Source of the DNA: Pseudomonas sp. KUIN-1
GTDB lineage: Bacteria > Pseudomonadota > Gammaproteobacteria > Pseudomonadales > Pseudomonadaceae
Length of the DNA: 64,000 bases
Reading direction: 5' to 3'
NCBI RefSeq assembly: GCF_009176725.1
Contig: NZ_AP020337.1
Coordinates: forward strand, 1,612,001-1,676,000
Shown here one piece after another: positions 20,244 to 29,681 of the stretch. Below the pieces are notes generated by a model. The model made no database searches, was not told where the DNA came from, and saw nothing but the letters and a program-made list of their open reading frames with translations. The number at the start of each line of letters is the position of its first letter. Positions within the stretch are counted from its first letter, which is position 1. Both the position numbers and the translations under genes were made by a program.

Positions 20244-21308
20244 ATGACGCAGCGCAAAATCATCCACATCGACTGTGACTGCTTTTATGCAGCCATTGAA
20301 ATGCGTGACGAGCCCGACCTCGCCGGCAAACCGTTGGCGGTAGGCGGCTCTGCGGAGCGGCGCGGGGTGATTGCGACCTGTAATTACGAGGCGCGCGCCT
20401 ATGGCGTGCGTTCGGCCATGTCGTCCCGGCATGCGCTCAAGCTCTGCCCGGACCTGACCATCGTCAAGCCGCGCATGGATGCCTATAAAGAAGCATCGCG
20501 GGAAATCCACACGATCTTTCGCGATTACACCGACCTGATAGAGCCGCTGTCTCTGGATGAGGCCTTTCTGGATGTGTCCGAGGCCGGGCACTTTTCCGGC
20601 AGCGCCACGCGCATCGCGCAGGACATCCGTCGTCGGGTCTCGAATCAATTGCACATCACCGTGTCGGCGGGCGTTGCGCCCAACAAGTTTCTCGCCAAGA
20701 TCGCCAGCGACTGGAAAAAGCCCAACGGGTTGTTCGTCATTACGCCGGATCAGGTCGAGGAATTCGTCGCTTCCCTGCCAGTCACCAAGCTTCATGGCGT
20801 AGGCAAAGTCACCGCAGACAAACTCGGCCGGCTGGGTATCGTCGACTGCGCCGACCTGCGAAGCCGCAGCAAGCTCGCGCTGGTCCGGGAGTTCGGCAGC
20901 TTCGGTGAGCGCCTCTGGAGTCTGGCGCACGGCATTGATGACCGACCGGTGCAGAATGACAGCCGACGTCAGTCAGTCAGCGTTGAAAATACCTACGACA
21001 CGGATCTGCCTGATCTGGCGGCCTGCCTGGAAAAGCTGCCCGACCTGCTGGAAACCTTGAGTGGCCGGATGGCCAGAATGGAAGGGCAGTACCGGCCCGG
21101 CAAGCCGTTCGTCAAGGTGAAGTTTCATGACTTTACGCAGACGACTCTGGAGCAGTCCGGAGCCGGAAGGGATCTGGGCAGTTATGAACAGTTGCTGGCT
21201 CAGGCGTTCGCCCGCGGTGGCAAGCCGGTCAGGTTGCTGGGCATAGGCGTGCGCCTGCACGACCTGCGTGCAGCCCATGAGCAACTGGAATTGTTCTCTC
21301 GACAATGA
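20244..21308 (+). CDS. dinB: DNA polymerase IV
   Basis: Y-family translesion polymerase. The 354-residue product has the catalytic motifs HIDCDCFYAAIEMRDEP and EPLSLDEAFLDVSE, and the fingers motif YEARAYGVRSAMSSRHALKL. The helix-hairpin-helix region is LHGVGKVTADKLGRLGI and the little-finger domain follows. The ATG at 20244 gives the conserved N-terminus (MTQRKIIHIDCDC) and is preferred to the codon at 20220. No LexA box of the form CTGT-N8-ACAG was found just upstream. Confidence 0.95.
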   Translation: MTQRKIIHIDCDCFYAAIEMRDEPDLAGKPLAVGGSAERRGVIATCNYEARAYGVRSAMSSRHALKLCPDLTIVKPRMDAYKEASREIHTIFRDYTDLIEPLSLDEAFLDVSEAGHFSGSATRIAQDIRRRVSNQLHITVSAGVAPNKFLAKIASDWKKPNGLFVITPDQVEEFVASLPVTKLHGVGKVTADKLGRLGIVDCADLRSRSKLALVREFGSFGERLWSLAHGIDDRPVQNDSRRQSVSVENTYDTDLPDLAACLEKLPDLLETLSGRMARMEGQYRPGKPFVKVKFHDFTQTTLEQSGAGRDLGSYEQLLAQAFARGGKPVRLLGIGVRLHDLRAAHEQLELFSRQ

Positions 21309-21310
21309 CT

Positions 21311-21336
21311 GGCCGCGGCTAAACGCCGCGGCCTTT
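21311..21336 (+). terminator. Terminator of dinB
   Basis: GGCCGCGGC (21311-21319) and GCCGCGGCC (21325-21333) form a perfect 9-base stem with a 5-base loop followed by TTT, directly after dinB. Confidence 0.8.
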
Positions 21337-21352
21337 CATGTTGCGGGCTTTT

Positions 21353-22309
21353 TTACTGGCTCTGGGCAGGAACGGCGACCAGGCGGCCAGCGTCTCTGGC
21401 GAGCGACTTGAGAAATTCACCCTGCAGTTGCGGGTCGTTGCGCGTCAGTTCGATCAGGTTCTGTTCCAGCTCGCTGGCTTCTTCTTCCAGCCCCATGTCA
21501 GAAAGACGTTTGACGCGATGCACCCACTGGCTGACCTCATCATCTTCAAGGTCGTCGTAGATCAGGGCGTGCGCCTCCAGCAACTTGCCGCGTAGCGAAT
21601 GGCTGATTGGCAAACTGGCGCTCGTGTGCGCGCTGTCCTGATCGTCTTCGACATTGATATAAATGCGCGTGATGCGGCTCAGGTCCTGTTCGGCAAACGG
21701 ACTGTCCAGCAGGTTCAGGCGCAGGATGCCGTTGCGGTCAGTGCTCATTTCGTGAGTTTCATTGCCAGCCTTGACCATCACCGGGCGTTCATTCCAGGGC
21801 AGGGTGGAGTTCTCGATCCGCTTGTCCTTCTGAACCTCGTCGATGCTCGCCAGATTCTGCTCGGCGCGACCGTGGGACGGGGCGTTCATGAACGGGTTCA
21901 GACCTGCCACGCCATAGTGAATCCAGTCCTTGGTCATGCTTTCCGGCAGATTACCCAGCGCAAACACGTTGACCACGTTAGCCCCGACACCTGCGACAAC
22001 AGCGACTGCGCCGAGCGGGATCTCGTAGACCTCCCGCCACGGTTGGTAAGGCGTATAGCGGTCATAGTGGCGGGTGACTTCAAAGTCGGTGACCTCGAAC
22101 GATTTGTGCTCGTGAATCCGCACGCGGCGTTGCGGCAACTCCAGTGTCTTGGGTTCGCCGATATCGACTTGCAGGGTGTGTTCGAGCAGTTTGCGTTCGA
22201 CTCGCTCCTCGTGCTCGCTGCGCTGAGAGAGCTGGTTGGCACAGCCGCCGACGAGAAATGAGCCGCACAGAACGGCGCTGCCGAGGCTTAGGGTGCTTCG
22301 TTTGAGCAT
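21353..22309 (-). CDS. Conserved Pseudomonas lipoprotein of unknown function
   Basis: A 318-residue protein with a lipoprotein signal peptide: the lipobox FLVGGC puts the acylated cysteine at residue 23. After it come an acidic/basic helical stretch (SEHEERVERKLLEHTLQVDI), a short hydrophobic segment (LGAVAVVAGVGANVVNVFAL) and a soluble C-terminal part with many acidic residues. No known domain was recognised. It lies downstream of proS on the same strand, a position also occupied by an uncharacterised gene in other Pseudomonas, so it is likely a conserved envelope protein. Confidence 0.75.
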   Translation of the reverse strand: MLKRSTLSLGSAVLCGSFLVGGCANQLSQRSEHEERVERKLLEHTLQVDIGEPKTLELPQRRVRIHEHKSFEVTDFEVTRHYDRYTPYQPWREVYEIPLGAVAVVAGVGANVVNVFALGNLPESMTKDWIHYGVAGLNPFMNAPSHGRAEQNLASIDEVQKDKRIENSTLPWNERPVMVKAGNETHEMSTDRNGILRLNLLDSPFAEQDLSRITRIYINVEDDQDSAHTSASLPISHSLRGKLLEAHALIYDDLEDDEVSQWVHRVKRLSDMGLEEEASELEQNLIELTRNDPQLQGEFLKSLARDAGRLVAVPAQSQ

Positions 22310-22344
22310 GGGATCTCTGATGCGGATTGGGCGAGTGAAGAGCG

Positions 22345-22366
22345 GCGCACCTGCGAGCAGGTGCGC
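22345..22366. repeat. Perfect hairpin between proS and the lipoprotein gene
   Basis: GCGCACCTGC (22345-22354) and GCAGGTGCGC (22357-22366) form a 10-base inverted repeat. There is no T run on the minus strand, so it may be an attenuator or mRNA-stabilising hairpin rather than a terminator. Confidence 0.5.
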
Positions 22367-22374
22367 ACGTTGAC

Positions 22375-24090
22375 TCAGCGGTTCACTTTGCCCTGGATGA
22401 ACGACAGCACGTCCGCGACCGCAATGGCTTGCGGTTGCGATTCGGTACGGCTCTTGTATTCCAGATTACCTTCGGCCAGGCCTCGGTCACTGACCACGAT
22501 ACGGTGCGGGATACCGATCAGTTCCATGTCGGCGAACTTGATGCCCGGGCTGGTCTTCTTGTCGCGGTCGTCGAGCAGTACTTCAAAACCGGCAGCCGTC
22601 AGGTCGGCGTAGAGTTTGTCCGTCGCTTCACGAACGGCGTCCGTCTCGTAGCGCAGCGGGACCAGCGCAATCTGGAACGGCGCGAGGGTGTCGTTCCAGA
22701 TGATGCCGTTTTCGTCGCTGTTCTGTTCGATGGCAGCGGCAACCACTCGGGAAACACCGATGCCGTAGCAACCCATCGCCAGATTGACCGGCTTGCCGTT
22801 TTCACCCAGCACCTGGCACTTCATCGCTTCGCTGTACTTGGTGCCCAGCTGGAAGATGTGACCCACTTCGATGCCGCGCTTGATTTCCAGCGTGCCCTTG
22901 CCGTCCGGGCTTGGGTCGCCCGCAACCACGTTGCGCAGGTCGGCAACGGTCGGAACCGGCAGATCGCGCTCCCAGTTGACGCCGAAATAGTGTTTGTCGT
23001 CGATGTTGGCACCGACGCTGAAGTCGCTCATCAGCTCGACAGAGCGGTCGATGATGCACGGCAGTGGCAGGTTCAATGGGCCCAGTGAGCCCGCGCCTGC
23101 GCCGATGGCGTCGCGCAGTTCGGCTTCGGACGCCATGACCAGCGGGTTGGCGACCTGTTCCAGCTGACTGGCCTTGATTTCATTGAGCTCGTGATCGCCG
23201 CGGATGATCAGGGCGATCAGCTTGCCCTCTTCGGCAGCATGCACCACCAGCGTCTTGACGGTTTTCTCGATTGGCAGACCGAAACCTTCGACCAGTTGGG
23301 CGATGGTCTTGGTGTTCGGCGTGTCGATCAGACGCAGCTCTTCGGTCGCGGCAGGGCGCGTCTTCTCGCGAGGAATCGCCTCGGCCTTTTCGATGTTGGC
23401 TGCGTAATCGGAGCCGTCGCTGAACACGATATCGTCTTCGCCGGATTCGGCCAGTACGTGGAATTCGTGCGAGCCTGCGCCACCAATCGAGCCGTTATCC
23501 GCTTCGACCGGGCGAAACTTCAGGCCCAGTCGGGTGAAGATGTTGCTGTACGCCAGATGCATGCGGTCGTAGGTGACCTGCAGCGATTCGTGATCGGCAT
23601 GGAACGAGTAGGCGTCTTTCATGACGAACTCGCGTCCACGCATCAGGCCGAAGCGTGGGCGGATCTCGTCACGGTATTTGGTCTGGATCTGGTACAGGTT
23701 GATCGGCAGCTGTTTATAGCTGTTGAGCTCATTGCGTGCCAGATCGGTGATGACTTCTTCGTGGGTCGGGCCCAGGCAGAACTCACGGTTGTGGCGGTCG
23801 ACCAGACGCATCAGCTCCGGGCCATACTGCTCCCAGCGTCCGGATTCCTGCCACAGTTCTGCGGGTTGAATGCCGGGCATCAGAATTTCGAGTGCGCCTG
23901 CGGCGTCCATTTCTTCACGAACGATGGCTTCGACCTTGCGCAGTACGCGCAGGCCCATGGGCAGCCAGGTGTAGAGGCCGGAGGCCAGCTTGCGAATCAT
24001 GCCGGCGCGCAGCATCAGCTGATGGCTGACCACGACCGCATCGGAAGGGGTTTCTTTCTGTGTGGCGAGCAAAAATTGACTGGTGCGCAT
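22375..24090 (-). CDS. proS: Prolyl-tRNA synthetase, bacterial type
   Basis: Charges tRNA-Pro. The 571-residue length and the insertion between motifs 2 and 3, which forms the Ala-tRNA-Pro editing domain, mark the bacterial type. Motif 1 includes the N-terminal [20 protein letters not shown], motif 2 is [17 protein letters not shown] and the class II motif 3 region is [13 protein letters not shown]. The anticodon-binding domain follows. Gene order with the downstream lipoprotein gene and upstream oprD matches other Pseudomonas. Confidence 0.97.
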   Translation of the reverse strand: MRTSQFLLATQKETPSDAVVVSHQLMLRAGMIRKLASGLYTWLPMGLRVLRKVEAIVREEMDAAGALEILMPGIQPAELWQESGRWEQYGPELMRLVDRHNREFCLGPTHEEVITDLARNELNSYKQLPINLYQIQTKYRDEIRPRFGLMRGREFVMKDAYSFHADHESLQVTYDRMHLAYSNIFTRLGLKFRPVEADNGSIGGAGSHEFHVLAESGEDDIVFSDGSDYAANIEKAEAIPREKTRPAATEELRLIDTPNTKTIAQLVEGFGLPIEKTVKTLVVHAAEEGKLIALIIRGDHELNEIKASQLEQVANPLVMASEAELRDAIGAGAGSLGPLNLPLPCIIDRSVELMSDFSVGANIDDKHYFGVNWERDLPVPTVADLRNVVAGDPSPDGKGTLEIKRGIEVGHIFQLGTKYSEAMKCQVLGENGKPVNLAMGCYGIGVSRVVAAAIEQNSDENGIIWNDTLAPFQIALVPLRYETDAVREATDKLYADLTAAGFEVLLDDRDKKTSPGIKFADMELIGIPHRIVVSDRGLAEGNLEYKSRTESQPQAIAVADVLSFIQGKVNR

Positions 24091-24212
24091 GGTTGGCCGT
24101 TGTCGGTTGCTGAGACAGGAAATGACCTGGCATTGTACGGCGCTGTGCCGGTCGCGTACAGGGCGGGGCTGGCTTGCAGGTGGCGTTGGAGTGCTTTCTT
24201 GGGGGCATGAAA

Positions 24213-24234
24213 AAGCCCGGCATGTGCCGGGCTT
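24213..24234 (-). terminator. Terminator of the oprD gene
   Basis: AAGCCCGGCA and TGCCGGGCTT pair around a short loop. On the minus strand the stem is followed by TTTTTC, 28 bases after the oprD stop. Confidence 0.88.
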
Positions 24235-24261
24235 CTTCTATTAACGAGTGCTGAGCGGTGA

Positions 24262-25608
24262 TTACAGGATCGAGATCGGGTAATCGACGATCAGGCGGAA
24301 CTCGTTGACGTCGCCATCTGCCTGGGCATCGTTACCACGGTGCCATGCCTGACGCATACGGAAGGACAGGTCTTTGGCCGGGCCAGTCTGTACAACGTAT
24401 TTGGCTTCAAGGTTGGTTTCGTGGTGCTTGCCGTCAGCTCCATACATGTTGGCATAGGCACTGGACGCGTCTACTTTGGTGCCATCAATGTTGTCACCGT
24501 TGAGGTAGCGTGTCATGAAGCTCAGGCCAGGAACGCCGTAAGGCGTCATGTTCAGGTCGTAGCGCACTTGCCACGATTTCTCGCCTGGGCCGTTGAAGTC
24601 AGAGTACTGAACGGAGTTGGCCAGGAAAATAGAGTCGCCGCCACGATTGTTGTCGCCTATACCGATATAGTCGAACGGCGTATCGCCGTCGACTTTCTGG
24701 TACGCAACGGTAATGGTATGCGCTGCCAGGAACGAATAAGCCGCCGACGCCGAGTAAGTGGTGTTGTTAATCGACCCAGCTTTAGCGCTGCCTTCGTCAA
24801 GGGTGCGGTACAGGTTGACGTCGAAAGCCAGTGACTGATCATTCCCCAAAGGCAATGCATAGTTCACGTTACCGTAGTACTGATCCCAGATGTCTTCGAG
24901 TTTGGCTGCATAGAAAGCCACGCCCAAACCATCGGTCACTGCGTACTTGCCGCCAACAAAATCTGCACTGCTGGCTTTCAGGCCGTTGAAGCCGTTTGCG
25001 TAAGTTGCCCAGATGCTGCCGTCGTGACTCGTGTCATCCTGGCTTGTGCCCGAGTAGAAGTGTCCTGCTTCAAGATCAAGACCTGCAATCTCACTGCTTT
25101 GCAGGCTTAGACCGCTAGCGGTTTGAGGTAGCAGGCGTGATCCGCCAACCGCAAATACTGGACTGGTAGGCTGCATGTCGCCGATTTTCAATTCAGTCTT
25201 CGATACGCGGAATTTTACAGCGCCGCCCAGCTTGCCCTGCGTAGCCTCGTTATCACCATTGGCGTCAGTGACCAGGTTTCCAGAGCCTGAGTATTTGTCG
25301 AGACCCCAAAGCCTGAAGCCTCCATAGCCGAATGCCTCAACGCCTACACCGATGGTGCCTTGAGTGTAGCCGGTACTGAAGTTGGCCCAGATGCCTTGGG
25401 TCCAGTCTTTGTCACTGCGACCGCCTGGAGCAGGGTTGTTTTTCTTGTCACGGTTGTAATAGTAATTGCGCAACTTCAGGTCAAGCGTGCTGCCTTCCAC
25501 AAAGCCCTTGGCATCAGCCTGATCGCTGACGAAAGGTGCGGCTGTTGCCATTTGGGCGCTGGCTGCCGTAACGGCCAGTGCGATTGCGCTCCACTTCATC
25601 ACTCTCAT
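24262..25608 (-). CDS. oprD: OprD-family outer-membrane porin
   Basis: A 448-residue substrate-specific porin with an 18-strand barrel. The signal peptide MRVMKWSAIALAVTAASAQM ends near ATA|AP. The mature protein begins with SDQADAKGFVEGSTLDLKLR, typical of OprD, and ends with aromatic-rich strands and FRLIVDYPISIL. Location just upstream of proS is that of P. aeruginosa oprD. P. aeruginosa OprD takes up basic amino acids and carbapenems; the substrate here may differ. The ATG at 25608 is chosen for its AAAGGAGC ribosome site. Confidence 0.9.
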   Translation of the reverse strand: MRVMKWSAIALAVTAASAQMATAAPFVSDQADAKGFVEGSTLDLKLRNYYYNRDKKNNPAPGGRSDKDWTQGIWANFSTGYTQGTIGVGVEAFGYGGFRLWGLDKYSGSGNLVTDANGDNEATQGKLGGAVKFRVSKTELKIGDMQPTSPVFAVGGSRLLPQTASGLSLQSSEIAGLDLEAGHFYSGTSQDDTSHDGSIWATYANGFNGLKASSADFVGGKYAVTDGLGVAFYAAKLEDIWDQYYGNVNYALPLGNDQSLAFDVNLYRTLDEGSAKAGSINNTTYSASAAYSFLAAHTITVAYQKVDGDTPFDYIGIGDNNRGGDSIFLANSVQYSDFNGPGEKSWQVRYDLNMTPYGVPGLSFMTRYLNGDNIDGTKVDASSAYANMYGADGKHHETNLEAKYVVQTGPAKDLSFRMRQAWHRGNDAQADGDVNEFRLIVDYPISIL

Positions 25609-26463
25609 CGTGATTGCTCCTTTGGTTTTTAGAAGATTTGTCTGCCGTCCCACCTGTTTTTTTATCTGGGCGGCTCTTTCTATTTTTGTCGGCGGAATCT
25701 ATATCACGCTGACTTGGGTTGCTATAGCTACAGCCTTATCCTTTCAGAATCTTTACGACGCGCAGCCGAGCTAGCCTGTAGTGGCATTCTGCACCTTGTC
25801 TGATTGATCAAAGTGCGGTCCGTCACAGCGTCCCTCAGGGTCGCAAGCCTTGTTTCCCTTGATTCTGCCACCCCTGTTTTCCGCCAGGGGTGCCTTGATC
25901 ATATGGGTGATAAAGCAACAAGCGTGCACAAAGTTTCCGAAAATGAAAAAATTTTGTGAAAAATCAGAATCAGGATCGCATTTTTGCTCTATCTACATGT
26001 TTTTGTTAGCCATTTTTATTTTTTAAAAATACCTGTGGCTTTTCCTCGCCAAGGATGAACGCTGCCCTGATTCCCCAAAACGTTACCGGTATCGGCTCAC
26101 GTTGAGTAGAAAACGAATCCGCTTTGTTGCTGTCGCAACAGCAGTGTGTGATTTTGGTGCAGTCCTTATCGGATTCGCCTGAACCTGGAGCATTGCTCTG
26201 GTGGCGGTCATGGTGAGGCAGTGGATGTTTCATTTTCATGTACGTCAGGCAGGCAATTGTAAGGCACTGGTTCAACGTGTGGCTGTTTGCAGCGGGATCT
26301 GCCGTCATTCAGTGGCGTCAAATTGGTGCGGCGACCGTTGTGGTGGGTGCATTCTGGTGCATAGGTGAAGCCTCACGCGAAGCCTAGTATCCTGCCTGCC
26401 TATCGCAGCACCCTGCCACAGGCAGGGCAGGTGCATTTACCTGGCAGTCAGGAGCTTTTTATC
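25609..26463. other. Long divergent intergenic region oprD / HIT gene
   Basis: About 855 bases, AT-rich around 25900-26030. It must hold the oprD promoter and control sites. A 100-codon minus-strand frame at 26006-26308 has no recognisable content and was not accepted. Confidence 0.5.
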
Positions 26464-26895
26464 GTGTTCGTTCTGGATTCCCGTCTTCAACAAGACACCC
26501 TGCCGATTGGCGACTTTCCGTTGTGCCGGTTACTGCTCTCCAACGACAGTCACTACCCATGGTTCATTCTGGTGCCGCGTCGGGCTGAGATCACTGAAGT
26601 CTTTCAGCTGAGCGCTGCAGATCAGGTGCAGTTGTGGCAGGAGACGACTGCACTGTCCAGGGTGCTGAACGAGCTCTTCGATGCGGATAAAATCAACGTT
26701 GCCGCCTTGGGGAACGTGGTGAGCCAGCTGCATATGCACGTCATCGTGCGCAAGCGTGACGATGCCGCCTGGCCTGCGCCCGTGTGGGGCAAGCAGGCTG
26801 CCATCGCTTATACTGACGAACAGTTCTCGGCAATCCGCCAGCAACTGAAGCCGGTACTGACAAATGATTTCCGATTTGAGGAGGAGCAATCATGA
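26464..26895 (+). CDS. HIT-family nucleotide hydrolase/transferase
   Basis: A 143-residue HIT-domain protein. The active-site motif reads [12 protein letters not shown], so the classical HxHxHxx is QxHxHxx here, with Gln at the first position; the central nucleophile-type histidines remain. Family members hydrolyse nucleotidyl phosphoramidates or dinucleoside polyphosphates. GTG at 26464 is chosen because AGGAG lies about 7 bases upstream and earlier in-frame codons encode no family sequence. The stop overlaps the slyX start (ATGA), indicating coupled translation. Confidence 0.85.
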   Translation: MFVLDSRLQQDTLPIGDFPLCRLLLSNDSHYPWFILVPRRAEITEVFQLSAADQVQLWQETTALSRVLNELFDADKINVAALGNVVSQLHMHVIVRKRDDAAWPAPVWGKQAAIAYTDEQFSAIRQQLKPVLTNDFRFEEEQS

Positions 26896-27098
26896 GCCTT
26901 GAAGAGCGAGTCATGGAGCTTGAAAGCCGTATGGCCTTTCAGGACGATACGATCCAGGCGCTCAATGACGTGCTGGTAAAGCAGCGGCGCGAGCTTGATC
27001 ATCTGCAACTGCAGATGGCGGCGATGCTCAAGCGTCAGGAGGAAATGGGCAGTCAGTTCGAGACCTTCGAGGAAGATGCGCCGCCACCTCACTATTGA
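26892..27098 (+). CDS. slyX: SlyX family protein
   Basis: A 68-residue, highly charged helical protein with the SlyX pattern [20 protein letters not shown] and the Pro-rich tail PPPHY. It is predicted to form a coiled coil. Function is unknown; E. coli slyX lies beside slyD. It is translationally coupled to the preceding HIT gene and followed by a strong bidirectional terminator. Confidence 0.93.
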   Translation: MSLEERVMELESRMAFQDDTIQALNDVLVKQRRELDHLQLQMAAMLKRQEEMGSQFETFEEDAPPPHY

Positions 27099-27110
27099 TC
27101 GGCTGGCATA

Positions 27111-27148
27111 AAAAAACCGCGACTTCCGTCAGGAGGTCGCGGTTTTTT
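27111..27148. terminator. Bidirectional terminator between slyX and the cold-shock gene
   Basis: A 17-base stem with one G-T type mismatch: 27111-27127 (AAAAAACCGCGACTTCC) pairs with 27132-27148. A and T runs flank both sides, serving both convergent genes. Confidence 0.93.
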
Positions 27149-27162
27149 GTTGCTTGAAACAA

Positions 27163-27771
27163 TCAGCGGCGGGGCAGGGCTGCAATGACATCTTCGGCCT
27201 GCAGGCCTTTGTCGCGGTTCATCACGGAAAATTCGACGCGTTGCCCCTCGACCAGTACGCGATGACCCTCACCGCGAATGGCACGAAAATGCACAAAAAT
27301 ATCGTCGCCGGAATCCCGGGAGATGAAGCCGAAGCCCTTGGAGGTGTTGAACCACTTTACGGTGCCAGTATCACGATTCCCCATGTCGTGGCTTTGCGGC
27401 GCGGACGAGGGCGTGTAAGACCTGTAAAAGCTGACGCCCAGGTGCAAGGCGACGGCTGCGATGGCGACAGCCAGGCTCACCAGAATGGCGGGTTGACCTG
27501 CGATGCCGGGTAGAGGAACAAGCAAGGTTAGCGTTTGTACGATTACCGCAATGACAAGCAGTGCACTGACCAGATTTTGCAGATTATGACGCGGGCCTCG
27601 ATTCCAGTAAGGAATGACCGGAGCGAGTATCAGGTTAAGCAGCCCTAGAAAAGCCAAGCAGATCGCGTCAGGATTTTGCAGGTAGAGAGATGCCGCTTCA
27701 CTACGCAGGCTAGGTATGAAAGAGAGCAACAGGGCTGCTGCTCCCGTTACCAGATGGACGATTTTCAACAT
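27163..27771 (-). CDS. Membrane-anchored cold-shock-domain protein
   Basis: A 202-residue protein with four hydrophobic segments in the first about 125 residues (for example [16 protein letters not shown] and [16 protein letters not shown]). A C-terminal cold-shock domain of about 70 residues follows. It has both RNA-binding motifs, [20 protein letters not shown] and DIFVHFRAI. Free Csp proteins are about 70 residues, so this is a fusion that tethers a nucleic-acid-binding domain to the membrane. P. aeruginosa PA0961 has the same layout and location. The start at 27771 is the first ATG giving the conserved N-terminus; an upstream extension to 27909 is not supported. Confidence 0.82.
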   Translation of the reverse strand: MLKIVHLVTGAAALLLSFIPSLRSEAASLYLQNPDAICLAFLGLLNLILAPVIPYWNRGPRHNLQNLVSALLVIAVIVQTLTLLVPLPGIAGQPAILVSLAVAIAAVALHLGVSFYRSYTPSSAPQSHDMGNRDTGTVKWFNTSKGFGFISRDSGDDIFVHFRAIRGEGHRVLVEGQRVEFSVMNRDKGLQAEDVIAALPRR

Positions 27772-28229
27772 TTTAAAAAGCTCACATGCAAGAAGGATTA
27801 CAAGAAATAGCTGGTAACGTCCGGTACGCTTCTGAACAAGATGAGGCGTGATGCACGAACGCTGGGCCGGCCTATGTGCCAGCGCTGAATGACAACTCGT
27901 TGGCGACACGCCGTGTATTTAACAGCAAAGCCTGATCCTACTCAAATCAGCAATCGATAATGGTGCCGGTGCCTGTCCGTCCCTGGCATCACGTTGTCCT
28001 TTAGTACCTCTGCACATGCTGAAACAGAGCGCTCTGGCGGATTTTGCTGATTATTCTTCAATTTTCTGCTCCTGGCAGCCCGCTGCGAACACGCAGGAGT
28101 CGCCGTGGTATTGGCGTGAGTCGCTGCCAGCAGCCAGCGTCGTACCAACGGAAAGCTGCGCCATTCGGGTTCTCTTGATAGAGTAGCGGTCTTTACTGCT
28201 TTTCAATCCTCACCAAAAGGGCATGAAAC
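27772..28229. other. Divergent intergenic region, cold-shock gene / dps
   Basis: About 460 bases holding both promoters. Small frames on either strand show no recognisable protein. Confidence 0.5.
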
Positions 28230-28703
28230 ATGGCAATCGATATCGGTATCAGTGAAGAGGATCGCAAATCGATCGTGGACGGTCTGTCGCATCTGCTGTC
28301 GGATACTTATGTGCTTTACCTCAAGACTCACAACTTTCACTGGAATGTCAGCGGGCCGATGTTTCGCACGCTGCATTTGATGTTTGAAGAACAGTATAAC
28401 GAACTGGCACTGGCGGTTGATTCCATCGCCGAGCGTATTCGTGCTCTGGGCTTTCCGGCGCCGGGTACTTATTCGACGTATGCGCGCCTGTCTTCCATCA
28501 AGGAAGAAGAAGGCGTACCAAGCGCTGAAGATATGATCAAAAGTCTGGTGCAGGGTCAAGAGGCAGTTGTCCGTACCGCTCGTAGTATCTTTCCTCTTCT
28601 GGACAAGGTAAGTGACGAGCCGACAGCTGATCTGCTGACGCAACGCATGCAGGTGCATGAGAAAACGGCCTGGATGTTGCGCTCGATGCTCGAGTCTAAG
28701 TAA
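28230..28703 (+). CDS. dps: Dps-like ferritin (DNA-binding stress protein)
   Basis: A 157-residue Dps family member that should form a 12-subunit shell oxidising and storing iron with hydrogen peroxide. The inter-subunit ferroxidase ligands are visible in [17 protein letters not shown] (His) and [20 protein letters not shown] (Glu and Asp). The short N-terminus lacks the Lys-rich tail used by E. coli Dps to bind DNA, so DNA binding is uncertain. It lies between the cold-shock gene and aspS as in P. aeruginosa (PA0962). Confidence 0.9.
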   Translation: MAIDIGISEEDRKSIVDGLSHLLSDTYVLYLKTHNFHWNVSGPMFRTLHLMFEEQYNELALAVDSIAERIRALGFPAPGTYSTYARLSSIKEEEGVPSAEDMIKSLVQGQEAVVRTARSIFPLLDKVSDEPTADLLTQRMQVHEKTAWMLRSMLESK

Positions 28704-29044
28704 CGGCCAGGGGCGAGTGGCTTCAAGTGCCACCCGTCCCGCTCCTGAACTGTTGATCCCCCGCCGTATCTGGTACTTCCTGTACCTGCCTTCATTGCGC
28801 AATCGCTCCGGCAATTCAAGGCCCTGCAGTCGCGCGTTGTGCTGCAGTTCTCCTCGCTTTTATTGGCGGCTCCTTCAAGGTTAATAACGTTATTCCGCTG
28901 TTTCCTGTAGCCATCTCCTACAGTGACAAAGTGTAGGGGCTTCTGGCTATAAAATCGTCAATCATGTTTTATACATCGGGACATTTATTTGTTTTTGAAT
29001 ATTTCTTTTGGTGTTTAAAACTCAATGATTCGAAGGTGACGGTT
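28704..29044. other. Intergenic region between dps and the RHH gene
   Basis: About 340 bases. GC-rich near dps and AT-rich after 28930, where the promoter of the next gene probably lies. No gene was recognised. Confidence 0.5.
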
Positions 29045-29389
29045 ATGATGTTACGAAGTGCTGAGCGAGAGCTTAAGTTGCTGCATCGGGAGGTGGAAAT
29101 ACGCCATGACCCTTTTGTCGAGGATTTCAATATGACGCTGGCGCAACCACACTCCAAATCCGTTCGGCTTAACGGTCTGGCTACGTGCCTGCGTCTGGAG
29201 AACGTGTACTGGAACATTCTTTCAGGTATCGCCAGTTCCAATGAGTGCTCTGTCAATGCGGTACTGTCCTACATTGATCGGGAGGTTCACTTGCGGTACG
29301 GGGGCGTAAAGAATTTCAGTGGTTTGATTCGTGTTGTCTGTGTGGCGCATCTTTTGAAGGGCGACTGCCTGGAAAATTCCCACGTCTAG
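29045..29389 (+). CDS. Ribbon-helix-helix domain protein
   Basis: A 114-residue protein whose central part fits the RHH_4 pattern: SKSVRLNGLATCLRLENVYW (beta strand then helix), ILSGIASSNECSVNAVLSYI, and GLIRVVCVAHLL near the C-terminus. Such proteins are usually dimeric DNA binders, sometimes regulators. The ATG at 29045 (or 29048) is preceded by GAAGGTG, whereas the frame extends upstream without a ribosome site. The target is unknown. Stands alone upstream of aspS. Confidence 0.7.
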   Translation: MMLRSAERELKLLHREVEIRHDPFVEDFNMTLAQPHSKSVRLNGLATCLRLENVYWNILSGIASSNECSVNAVLSYIDREVHLRYGGVKNFSGLIRVVCVAHLLKGDCLENSHV

Positions 29390-29681
29390 CATAGCTTTAT
29401 CCTCATTCCTGTGGGCCCGCTCAGGTGTGCCTGCGCTTTCCCCCGCAGCGCGAGTGAACGGCTCGGCTGCGCGGGGTGGTCACGAACTTATCCGGTCGTT
29501 AATAGGTTCGTCCGGCTGCACGGTGCCAATTAACTCTATATAATCCTCCGTCTTGCTAGCGGGCGTGACTCTGCGTGGGTCAGGGCTGGCTTTGGCCTTG
29601 TGCCGGTGCCTTGTACCTCTGAGCGCAAGCCAGGAGCGAAATCGCCACCGAATTCGAATTACGAGAAGTGAAAACACCATC

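Noticed and set aside
26006..26308. A 100-codon minus-strand frame in the oprD upstream region.
   Set aside because: Composition is low in typical protein features, with no domain and no good start context. It is probably random in an AT-rich regulatory region.
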